DNA of 64,000 bases from Stropharia rugosoannulata (lineage: Eukaryota > Basidiomycota > Agaricomycetes > Agaricales > Strophariaceae): contig JANCIK010000013.1 of assembly GCA_028532985.1 (NCBI GenBank), forward strand, positions 2,294,001-2,358,000. Reading direction: 5' to 3'. Made by a program: the position numbers and the translations under genes. The stretch's first letter is position 1. Each line of letters opens with the position of its first letter. This document shows positions 1 through 8,497 of the stretch, in pieces. The notes under the pieces are model-generated. The model ran no database searches. It was not told the origin of the DNA and saw only the letters and a list, made by a program, of their open reading frames with translations.

Positions 1-1408
1 AATTGTTTCCTTCAATTTTCCGTGTAAGTATGCTCCTTTGACATCAAACTGGCGTAGTTTCCAGTTGTTTATTGCTGTAAATGCAAGAACAGTGCGTAAT
101 GTCTCAAAGCGCATTACTGGAGCGAATGTTCCATCGTTGGAGTAGTCTGTGCCGGGTTTTTGTGAGAAACCTTGAGCTACAAGTCGAGCTTTAAATTTAA
201 TAATGTCTCCGTGCTCATTTCTCTTCTTTGCATAGACCCAACGACATCCAACAGTTTTTCTATCGCTTGGTAGCTCCCCCATTTCCCATGTGCCCATTTT
301 GCGAAGGGTATTCATCTCTTCATCCATTGCACACTTCCATTGGTCGCATTCTGGCCCAGAAATTGCTTCGTCATAATTATGAGGTACATCACTCTCGTTT
401 TGGGAAGATATAAAGGTGGTGTCATTGAAGAAATGTTCCCAAATATTTTCCATGGCCATATGTGCGCGATCAGGTGTTTGGGACTTTGCCTTTGACGATT
501 CAGTTGGTCTTGTAACGTCTGGTGGTCCAGGGATGCAGAAGGTGATGGTGTATAGCGCAAACTTGGTTTTCTTGCTTGAGGATTATTTATCAGCTTGTAA
601 TCCACAGGTTCTGTTCTGGGGCGAAGTTGTCGTTCTTCTGGCATGTCTGTATGTTTTGCCAGTACTTGGGGCGGTTTGGGGGCTGTAACATGTAATTCTG
701 GAGTAATTATATCGACTGGAAGTGGTGTGTACGAGTTTTTCGGAGTTTGTGTGTCTGAATCATTTGTGTACTCCCCCTCAGACCGCAAATTCGGAAGTTC
801 TGTAATTTTCAGCTGTTGAGGTTCGTTATTTGGGTTGAATACATAGTTTCTGGATACTTTAATTGATCTCCGGGCTGCGTCATAATAACGCACAGACTTA
901 GAGCCATCTATGAATCCAACAAAAATCATCTTCTTTGACTTCGGGTCCAGCTTGGACCTATTTTTGGATTCATCAAGTATCCAGACGTCGCACCCAAATT
1001 CTCGTAGGTGTGACACATTTGGCTTTGCATTGTGCCATGCTTCGTGTGGTGTCCTTCCTTCCAGTGCTCGTGTTGGCGCTCTGTTGCGTAAATACGCTGC
1101 ATGTGCAACTGCTTCATCCCAGAGAAAAGCAGGCAAGTTCCTTCCGATTAACATTGCTCTTGCCATCTCTATTAAAGTCCTATTGAATCGTTCTGCCACG
1201 CCGTTTTGTGATGGGGAATAAGGTGCGGATGATTCAATAATGATTCCTTCTTCTGCAGCAAAATCCTTCAGCTGTTGATTAATTAATTCTGTCCCGTTGT
1301 CAAAACGCATCCACCGTGGGGGCCTTCCAAATTGCCGTTTAACTATAGCCACATGTGCCTTGATGCGTGTGAATGCCTCAGACTTTTGCCGTAGGAATAA
1401 TACATGTA

Positions 1409-1430
1409 CAGTCGAATATGTCATAATGCA
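1409..1430 (+). repeat. Left terminal inverted repeat of the pogo-type element
   Basis: 22 bp starting CAGTCGAATATG directly after a TA dinucleotide. It is an exact reverse complement of 2217-2238. Confidence 0.92.
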
Positions 1431-1445
1431 TAGCGTCCGTTCCCT

Positions 1446-1464
1446 CCAAAAGTCTATGCATTAT
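1446..1464 (+). repeat. Subterminal direct repeat, copy 1, of the pogo-type element
   Basis: 19 bp CCAAAAGTYTATGCATTAT. It recurs in the same orientation at 2107-2125 with one difference (C versus T). Confidence 0.8.
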
Positions 1465-1502
1465 CACAAATATGCAATATGATACATGTAACGCATGTGT
1501 GA

Positions 1503-1942
1503 CTAATGTGACACCGTAACATTCCCGTTTGAGAACCAACTGTCGAGCGTCTTCTGCTTTACTTTCTTTATCTCCTCGATCTGCAAATGCGCCCGCAGCT
1601 TCCTCAAGCATTCAGACAGATCAAAGGTGAAAGCGTTCCTTGAGTAAAAACAAGTGCTCCTTCCACACGAGTTTTAAAATATTCAACTATCTCAGCCTGA
1701 GAGGCAGATTGGTGCTGGTTAACGTACTGAAAAACTTGCAGCCAGTCATTCAATGTGAGATTGCTACGACGTTCCTTGCCTATGGGCCGTGCCGATGTTT
1801 TTGGTGTATTTTTAGCAGCAGGTCCTCGACGCTTGACATCAGGCCGTGTTTTGGGAACAATGCGGGGTTTTCGAGTACGCTCGGTTCGCTCAGCAGGCGT
1901 GGGAGAGTAAGAAATCACGGTCAAGTTCTGCTTTGATGGCAC
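1503..1942 (-). pseudogene. Remnant pogo-type transposase (N-terminal HTH joined to C-terminal tail)
   Basis: From the ATG at 1942 there is a basic N-terminus, then a CENP-B/pogo-like helix-turn-helix region (LTLNDWLQVFQYVNQH ... AEIVEYFKTR, then ALVFTQGTLS). Around 1615-1640 the sequence jumps, with a change of frame, to a tail containing QKTLDSWF and a stop at 1503-1505. The central DDE catalytic domain (normally several hundred residues) is missing. The QKTLDSWF tail resembles a PCNA-interacting (PIP-type) box, and pogo transposase is known to bind PCNA through such a tail. The product could bind ends but not cut them. Confidence 0.75.
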
Positions 1943-2106
1943 ATTAACTAAGAGAATGTCCGGAATAACAAAAGGAGATTTGATATGATATTGATATGAC
2001 TTTGATATGACTGTATTGTTAATGGATTGTCCTGAACATGTTCAAATTTGTTACCAAACTACCAAATTAAGTTACAATTTTTGTATGTCATAATGCATAA
2101 TGCATT

Positions 2107-2125
2107 CCAAAAGTTTATGCATTAT
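2107..2125 (+). repeat. Subterminal direct repeat, copy 2, of the pogo-type element
   Basis: Matches 1446-1464 except for one base. Further short ATGCAT/TCATAATGCA blocks fill both subterminal regions, as in many Tc1/mariner elements, where they serve as transposase binding sites. Confidence 0.8.
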
Positions 2126-2216
2126 TCAATATGACAATTTTTGCATAAATCCCCGCCCACCAAGTTGGTTCCCATCCAAAACCGATGCATTATGACAATT
2201 ATGCATTATCACATAA

Positions 2217-2238
2217 TGCATTATGACATATTCGACTG
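2217..2238 (-). repeat. Right terminal inverted repeat of the pogo-type element
   Basis: 22 bp ending CATATTCGACTG directly before a TA dinucleotide. Exact inverted copy of the left end. Confidence 0.92.
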
Positions 2239-3917
2239 TACTTGTCGTGTACAGTCATCTGTGAATGAAATATAATATTTCCATCCTCCGATTGATATGA
2301 CTTTTGCTGGTCCCCAGACATCTGACATAATTCGTTCACCAGGAGTAAGTGAGCGATGCTGTGCTTCTTGTGGGAATGGACGGTGAGCTTGTTTTGCCTG
2401 TATGCATGCTTCACATAATTGTGACGGTATAGAAGATTCATCAATTCCCATGCCATCAACCATGTGTTCCCGATTTAGTCGTTGAAGTGCTGACATTGAC
2501 AGATGTCCATAACGTCGGTGCCACTCATCCCAAGTGACATTTTTCGATGCTGCGTAATTTGTTCTTTCTTGTCCCAGCAATTGTGCTCGTGCATTGAGCT
2601 TGTAAAGCCTGTTGAATTTCTTTCCAACTCCAATAACTTTGTCATTTCTGTCTTTGAGTATACATTGTCCCTTTTTAAATTCTACATATCCATCAGCTTC
2701 GTCAAGGCGGCTAATAGATAATAGACAATTGGGTGCATCAGGGACATGTAGTACGTCACGTAAATTATGACGTAATATCCTTCCGTTGACAGAGAAATTG
2801 ACAATAACTGTTCCTCGACCGTGTGCAGCAGCTGGATTAGGTCCTATGCCTTGGATAGTCGAGTTCTTGAGTGTGTGATACTCTGTAAATGCATCACGAG
2901 CTGTGCAGATGTGCGAGGTGGTTCCAGAGTCGAGAATCCAGTCATACTTTGAGATGTCTGTGTGTAATCCAGTTGCCATATATGACGTTTCATTGAGGTT
3001 ATTATTTATAGATTCTTGTACTTGGTTACTCCGGTTCTTCCTGTTAGGTCCTCGCCGTCCTTTAGGGCCTTGTCCTTCTCGGCCTCCACCTTTGGACCAA
3101 CACTCTTGCTTAGTGTGTCCACGCTTGTGGCAGTTGTAGCATTCAATTGCGCTGTCCGATGTTTTGTTCCCACGGAATGTGGCATGCTTTGATTGTAAGG
3201 ATGTGCTTGTTGTTTCGCCTGTACGGCCTTTACGGCGTCGATCTTCTTCTAATAAAATAGCCACGAGTTCATGTGAGGATAAATTGGGCTTGTTTCCGCT
3301 TGCACCGAGGTATGATGAGGTATAATTGTCCCATGATTCCGGTAGAGATGTAATTAGTACCATAATAAAATCTTCATCTGGTACTACATTGCCCATGATA
3401 TGTAATTCCTCCTGAAGTTGCCGTAGTTGAGATATGTGTTCTGCCATATCAAATCCTTCTTCAGCCATTGCCCGGTATAGTGCACGTCGTGTGGCCAGAA
3501 TTCCAAGTCTTCCCTTGGATTCTTTAACCGTGGTAAGTTGCTTCCACATCTGGCTTGCCGTCTCGGCGCCACTGATGTGTATCATTTCGCTATCACCTAT
3601 AGATAGCTCAATCCGTGTGCGCGCCTTTGCGTCACCGGCTCTCCATTCCTCCCGTGCCTTTAATTCTTCTGCAGTTGGCTTCTGCGGGTCTGCTGATCCT
3701 GGCAAGGTTGCGTCATCCGTGATGTACTTGTCCAGTCCGAGGTCACGAAGTATTGCGAGCATTCGTCGCTTCCATGGCATCCAATTTGTGGCCTTCAGAA
3801 GTTCGATCCGGTATCCAGTGGAGTATTCTTCCGGCATCGTTTCGGCTTGATCTATTCTATATCAAGTAAGCGGTGAGGATATGGGTAGATAGTAGTATGT
3901 CGAGCTGTAGTTTAGTT

Positions 3918-3936
3918 ATGGCCAGGGCTCATAACC
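3918..3936 (-). other. Putative primer binding site of the copia element
   Basis: Immediately inside the LTR, read on the element's strand, the sequence is GGTTATGAGCCCTGGCC. It resembles the TGGTATCAGAGC type of site used by copia elements that prime with initiator tRNA-Met, and occupies the expected position. The match is imperfect, so the tRNA is not certain. Confidence 0.4.
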
Positions 3937-4154
3937 TGTTGTGCGCAGTGTGTTGTAGATAATAATGAATTCTATTATATAGCCCTCGTTGGACTTGTAT
4001 TTATACATAAAATCTAAACTACTAGAACTATCCACGAAGTACTACAATTAATATATGTGAGTCATTCCCACGGGTCATAGATTAAGCGCCCATCTAGTAC
4101 ATTCGAGATGTGGCGGGAATATTAGTGCTCGAATGTGCGAGCATTATTCCAACA
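3937..4154 (-). repeat. Copia 5' long terminal repeat
   Basis: A 218 bp segment bounded by TGTTG (3937) and CAACA (4154), a 5 bp inverted end of the TG...CA type. It lies just upstream of gag on the element's strand, and the beta-lactamase-like exon sequence resumes directly after it. The presumed 5 bp target duplicate would be CATTC (4155-4159), but its partner is outside the window. Boundaries are inferred from the ends and from where host coding sequence begins, since the second LTR cannot be compared. Confidence 0.75.
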
Positions 4155-5165
4155 CATTCCCCTCGCCTTTGAGCCCGGTACAGATTGTGCGTTTCTTTTG
4201 CATTTCTTTATTCGAAACACAGCTTGCTAACAAAGTATTAGTCATATATGGCTTTAGCTCAGATGTTCTAGGATTTGTCGTCGAGGAGGTCACTGGAAAA
4301 ACTTTGGACGCGTACATGTACTAATTGATTTCCAAGCTGTAATCAAATAGACAACTAACCCATTGTGTTATAGGAAAGAGAATATCTTCAAGCCTCTAGG
4401 CATAGATTCAACGAGTTTCTTCCTCACTCCGGAGTTGAAGGAGAAGATCCTCCCTCTGTATCTTCGCGCGCCAGATAACAACCTTCATCTATGGGACAAC
4501 CAACCCGGCACAAGATTCATTGTACAAGACCCTACAAAGGGTGAGTAGACACCATACATTGCCCTTCTTCGCGTACGCCTGCTGAGCATTTCAACAGTCA
4601 GCCGTCTTCTCGGTGGTGTTGGCATGTATGGGTCGTTGCGAGATTATCTGACCCTGCTGCGACATCTGCTGCAAGTTCACGGTAAAGAACTCAAGTTTCT
4701 TATGATTTCATAGTATCTTATTCCCCATTATTGAATCAGATGGGAAGGCCAAAAATCCCATTCTGAAGCAGGAAACCGTCAAGGCCATGTTTGTTTCTGC
4801 TCTCCCAGAGAAAGGGGGACAAAGCCTGGACTTCATGATCAACAGCTTCTTCAGCCAGGAGAAAGGTCATGCATGGAGTAACGCTATTGCTGTGTGCGGT
4901 GCGGACTACTCAAATAGGCGTAAAAAAGGCACAGGATTTTGTAAGTGGAATTCTAATACACAAATCAAATATGCTGTTCCTCTGGAACTGATGATGTACA
5001 TCAGGGTCAGGATGGGCGGGCACCCATTTTTTCATCGATCCCAGCACAGGCGTCGCGGGTGTGTTTGGAGTCCAAATAATGGGGGGACTCAGCGGAGCAG
5101 GTGATCCGGCATCATTGAAAGTGCTGAATTCTTTCGAAGAGACCCTATACGCAAATTTGGTCTAA
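4155..5165 (+). pseudogene. Beta-lactamase-like serine hydrolase, 5' end cut off by the copia insertion
   Basis: Exons read as 4155-4186, 4242-4317, 4374-4540, 4598-4681, 4740-4940 and 5005-5165 (stop TAA 5163-5165). Every GT-AG junction keeps a frame that matches the class C beta-lactamase/esterase fold: PLAFEPGTD, then YGFSSDVLGFVVEEVTGK, IFKPLGIDST, LLGGVGMYGS and the C-terminal WSGWAGTHFFIDPSTGVAG block that holds the third active-site strand. The upstream part with the SxxK nucleophile motif is absent, because the LTR ends inside the PLAFEPG exon. It may continue on the far side of the element, outside the window. Probable native role is a secreted or cytosolic hydrolase of esters or amides. 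The substrate is unknown and the gene as seen is inactivated. Confidence 0.85.
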
Positions 5166-5980
5166 GCCCACCGATAGACACAATATGATTCTAGTTCTTG
5201 CCAGATTATGCAGAAGTTATGTACTTACCGAAGTGTCAAAGTGCAAAGACGTAGAATATTTCTCGGATATTGAGAGTTCCGAGGAATGCCAATAAGTAAT
5301 AATGTGCATATATTCAGTGATCATTTCTGCCACCATTGAAGCCCCTTTTCGCTCCCTCGGGCGCTTAAGCGCTGAGAGCTTAGCGCTCAACGAGAATTCT
5401 GGAACATAGAAGATAACGCGGCCCTGTAATAGCGCTCAGTGAGTCAACTGACTCAATCCAAACTATGTACATTAATTTAGTGATAGAAGATCCAGCGAAA
5501 GGGAAGAATAACTTCGACTTGATCAGACTTGGTTTACTAAGTCCTTCCCCCCACAACTAACTTCACAGCGGTTAGACCCTCTTGCATGGATGTATTTGCC
5601 TGTAATAACGCTCGAACACTCCCTTAAAACCGGGGCCGCCCAAAAACTGGGTTTCTGCCCAGGGTCACCGACCGGGGCGCATAGCGCGTCGGTGATGCTG
5701 AGGGCTCCTGCGTCCTCGACGCAAATAAACACACAAATAAAGACTTCGGCACAGATTCAGACACGTTTCCCCACCTCATAATTGCCTGGGTACTTAGCTT
5801 TAAAAATTGCCATTGGTGGACCATGACAAGATAAATACGCATTGTGAACCCCATAATCCGTCACAGAGATCGGGGTGTCCATGAAAATGGGGATTATATA
5901 CTTCCACATGCGCGTCGTCGATCCCATTTAAGTTCGGTCATTAAGTTGGGGACAGCCTACGTTTATTACATCTCCCCACG
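5166..5980. other. Intergenic
   Basis: No convincing coding sequence. A short region near 5350-5440 repeats AGCGCT-type motifs (cttaagcgctgagagcttagcgctc) that can pair with each other. Nothing else is recognised. Confidence 0.5.
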
Positions 5981-6783
5981 ATGACGGCTGGCATAAATCT
6001 TATGGCCAATAACAAACACCATACTTTTGGAGGCGTCGACTACGCAACCCTCCCAAACTATCCCATGATTAATATGCCTGTATGCGTTGGGCTCAGGGTA
6101 CGCTTTGGTCCGCCGGTCGAATTCGTCCCCAACAGCCGTCGCTACCCCGCACCACCGACACAGGATCCCCTCACAAGATTCACGCCTATGATAAATACGT
6201 GCTCATATCCAGGTCCCCGTTGGGTGCAGTTCGACCCCGCCAGCAAACGCTATGCTGTACTGTTATTCACCGACGGCGTCGCGCTGGATAATATGTGCTT
6301 TAACGCGCAAGCGGGATGTGGCATTGCCGTCCGACCAGACGGCCAGGCGCCAATCTTGTTTCCGCTTGAACGAGTCGGACCAGCCCAAACGTCAAACTGC
6401 GCAAAGCTGCCCGCGGCTCATGCAGCATTGATCCTGCGTGTATGGTCGAACGAAGGCTTTGGGCGCATTGTAGTTGCGACTGACTCAGAGTATGTCGTAA
6501 ACGGCGTGAGCGAGTGGGTCGCTCGTTGGCGTCGAAATGGGTGGAAAAATAGTGCCGGCCATGCGATTGCAAATAAGGACCTGTGGCTTATGATGTTCGA
6601 GGCAATCGAGTCGCTTGAAGCGGAAGGTTTGATCGTGCAATTCTACCTAATACAGCCGAGGTACAACCTTGCGAATTCACTTGCTAGAAAGGGCGCTATG
6701 GTAAGTAAAGCTTCTATCTTCTGTCTGGATGTCGAATCTGACCACAGGGCAGGATATGGAGAATATTTTCTCAGAGTGGTTAA
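5981..6783 (+). CDS. RNase H-like protein, paralogue A, catalytic residues altered
   Basis: Exons 5981-6700 and 6748-6783, with a 47 nt intron opening GTAAGT. Unspliced the frame would run to 6862. An N-terminal region of about 85 residues ending in YPGPRWVQFD precedes an RNase HI fold with LLFTDG (first catalytic Asp), AAHAALIL helix, VATDSEYVVNG (third Asp) and the WVARWRRNGWKNSAGHAIANKDLW region. Compared with paralogue B, the catalytic Glu is Lys (CAKLPAAH against RAELRAAH) and the last Asp is Asn (NLANSLA against NLADKLA). RNase HI hydrolyses the RNA of RNA:DNA hybrids with four acidic residues, so this copy is probably inactive. The gene faces paralogue B tail to tail. Confidence 0.85.
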
Positions 6784-7212
6784 AAATAAAGGGAGTGGCA
6801 ATGTGATACAGCCCCGGCTTATGACTAGTTCACTAAAACGAAATAAGCGGTACCTTCTGTAGAAATCAACAAGCGCCCATGTACTCAACCATTACTGTAG
6901 TCAAGTTAACGTTTTACCTTCTTATTGTTCAATATATATGTACATGTTGTGTACACGTACGGATTTTAGTTTGTCGCTGTGCGTTAGTCCCTTTTCCCAC
7001 GGCATACTCATGCTGACTCCCACGTTAAAGGAGGGTTTTAATATGATGGGACAATAGAAGAAATAAAAATAATGTCTGGCTAGCGCGTAGAATCTGAATT
7101 GTTGGGGACTTGGACTTGAGTATTACAGATGCAGATAAGCAGTAATTGATATTGGGAGTCGTTGTTTTTTTTTCATTTCGATTACATTGCAGCCCCAACA
7201 AGTTTGACCCAC
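6784..7212. other. Short intergenic region between the two RNase H-like genes
   Basis: AT-rich, convergent 3' ends on both sides. No gene seen. Confidence 0.5.
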
Positions 7213-8002
7213 TCAACAGGTAGTCTCCATCTCCTAGATAACGCAACATTGGCGCTCACATAACTAGAAGAAAATATAGAATCACTCACAGCGCCCGCCT
7301 TAGCCAGTTTGTCTGCAAGATTAAACTTGCGCTTGATCAAATAGAACTGCACAATGATGCCCTCGACCTCATATGATTCGATCGCTTCGAAGAGCATGAG
7401 CCAAAGATCCTTGTTCGCGATCGGACGCCCCGCACTGTTCTTCCACCCGTTCTCACGCCAGCGAACGACCCATTCGTTTGCACCGTTGACGACATACTCA
7501 GAATCCGTCGCAATGACGATGCGCCTGAAGCCCTCGCCTTGCCAGAGGCGTAGGAGTAGTGCGGCATGTGCAGCGCGCAGCTCCGCGCGGTTCGATGTTT
7601 GCGGTGCGCCTCCGACGCGTTCCAGGGGCCATGAAATTGGAGCCTTCGCATCTGGGCGCACAGCGATGCCAATTCCTCCGCGTGCATCAGGTCCACCGTT
7701 GTCTGGCGCTGCGCCGTCCGTGAACAAGAGTAAGGAGTGGCACTTGCCGCCAGTGGGATCTACTGGACCCAGCGCGGGCCTGGGAACGAACACGCGTTTA
7801 TCATGGGAGAAAAGTGCAACAGTGGACCTTCGTTCGGCGGTGCGGGGAAGCGCCTGCAGTTTGGTGTGAATTTGACGGGTGGACCGAGCTTTCTAAAGCT
7901 GAACGAGGTAGGCATTTTCATTGCAGGGTAGTCCGGCAAGGGCTCAGTATTTGGATCAATGTCCCCGAAAACAGCCTTTGGAGCATCTTCCATAATATCC
8001 AT
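7213..8002 (-). pseudogene. RNase H-like protein, paralogue B, catalytic site intact but frame broken
   Basis: ATG at 8002 (MDIMEDAPK). The N-terminal part parallels paralogue A (LGPPVKFTPNCRRFPAPP ... PGPRWVQ), then a TAG stop follows at about 7760. The RNase HI domain continues in another frame (DPTGGKCHSLLLFTDG...). Alignment with A, which has VQFDP at this point, shows one base missing here. No in-frame ATG precedes the RNase H domain, and no usable intron repairs the break. The domain keeps all four acidic positions (FTDG, RAELRAAH, ATDSEY, NLADKLA). A 56 nt intron (7234-7289) precedes the last codons, with stop at 7213-7215. Either a recent pseudogene or a sequencing indel. Confidence 0.82.
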
Positions 8003-8497
8003 GTCTACGTTTCTTTTTGATGTTCGTCGTATTGAAAGAGGAGGTTGCAAGTTGGTTGCAAGGACTTTCAAGAAGGATTAGATGAACCAGGACTCTCAGG
8101 ATGAATCCAAGGTCACATGTTGTGTCACATCTGGACCCTGCTCTTCAGGTTGAGCCAGTTAGTAAGTACCAGCGGCCAAATACGATAGCGACAAGTATAA
8201 TGGCCTGATCCCGCTCGTAGACCCAGCGACAGGAACTATCCCAGTTTTCAGTACCCAAATCTGTAATGAGTACCATCGTCAGCACACACGGACCAGCGCT
8301 TTCATCACCTTCGAGAAGATGATATACGAAATCTTATCAAGATACTAACTGAAGAAGATGACGTGGATATTTATCGCAACGACTGTAGAGTAACGAATAT
8401 CCGGATATATAATACGTACTACATAAGTCCATTAACAGATGCAAGAACGGATGTACATGTCTACAAGATATAAAGTGAATAAATAGTCTCTGAAATG
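8003..8497. other. Intergenic
   Basis: Upstream of RNase H paralogue B and downstream of the recyclin-like gene. No coding signal seen. Confidence 0.5.

Larger units (their letters stand above)
1409..2238 (-). mobile_element. pogo/Tc1-mariner superfamily element, internally deleted, nested in copia integrase
   Basis: An 830 bp insertion with perfect 22 bp terminal inverted repeats beginning CAGTCGAATATG and flanked on both sides by TA (1407-1408 and 2239-2240), the Tc1/mariner target duplication. Removing it and one TA rejoins the copia integrase frame exactly. Inside is a remnant transposase with pogo-type ends but no catalytic DDE core. Subterminal regions are rich in ATGCAT-containing repeats. 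It is non-autonomous. Confidence 0.9.
1..3837 (-). pseudogene. Copia gag-pol polyprotein, interrupted and frameshifted
   Basis: Starts with ATG at 3837. The first open part (3837 to about 2240) has the copia gag-like domain (residues about 1-210), a CCHC knuckle (CYNCHKRGHTKQEC), the protease motif DSGTTSH, the HHCC integrase zinc region (WHRRYGHL, CEACIQAKQ) and the first integrase aspartates (SDVWGPA, FTDDCTR). A pogo-type insertion then breaks the frame. Integrase resumes at about 1406 with FDNGTEL and SPSQNGVAERFNRTL (third acidic residue), followed by the copia C-terminal integrase region. In the integrase-RT linker near 515-560 the meaningful frame shifts by one, and RT-type residues (GCRWVYAKKRN, FKARLVAQGFSQ, LRQFDVKGAYLHG) continue to base 1. 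It cannot make a full polyprotein as it stands. Confidence 0.92.
1..4154 (-). mobile_element. Ty1/copia LTR retrotransposon, partial (5' LTR, gag, pol to early RT)
   Basis: Minus-strand element in copia order: LTR, gag with a zinc knuckle, aspartic protease, integrase, then the start of reverse transcriptase running off the left edge. Integrase before RT is the copia (not gypsy) order. The 5' LTR is at 3937-4154. The other LTR, RNase H and most of RT lie outside the window. The element is interrupted by a pogo-type insertion at 1409-2238 and carries a frame change near 515-560, so this copy is defective. It is inserted in the coding part of a beta-lactamase-like gene. Confidence 0.93.

Noticed and set aside
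2030..2240. CRISPR-like array from repeated ATGCAT blocks
   Set aside because: Repeats are irregular subterminal motifs of a transposon in a eukaryote, with no regular spacers.
7182..7793. RNase H paralogue B read as a separate gene with its own start
   Set aside because: The frame opens only at GTG, with no ATG before the catalytic domain, and the upstream frame clearly belongs to the same protein.
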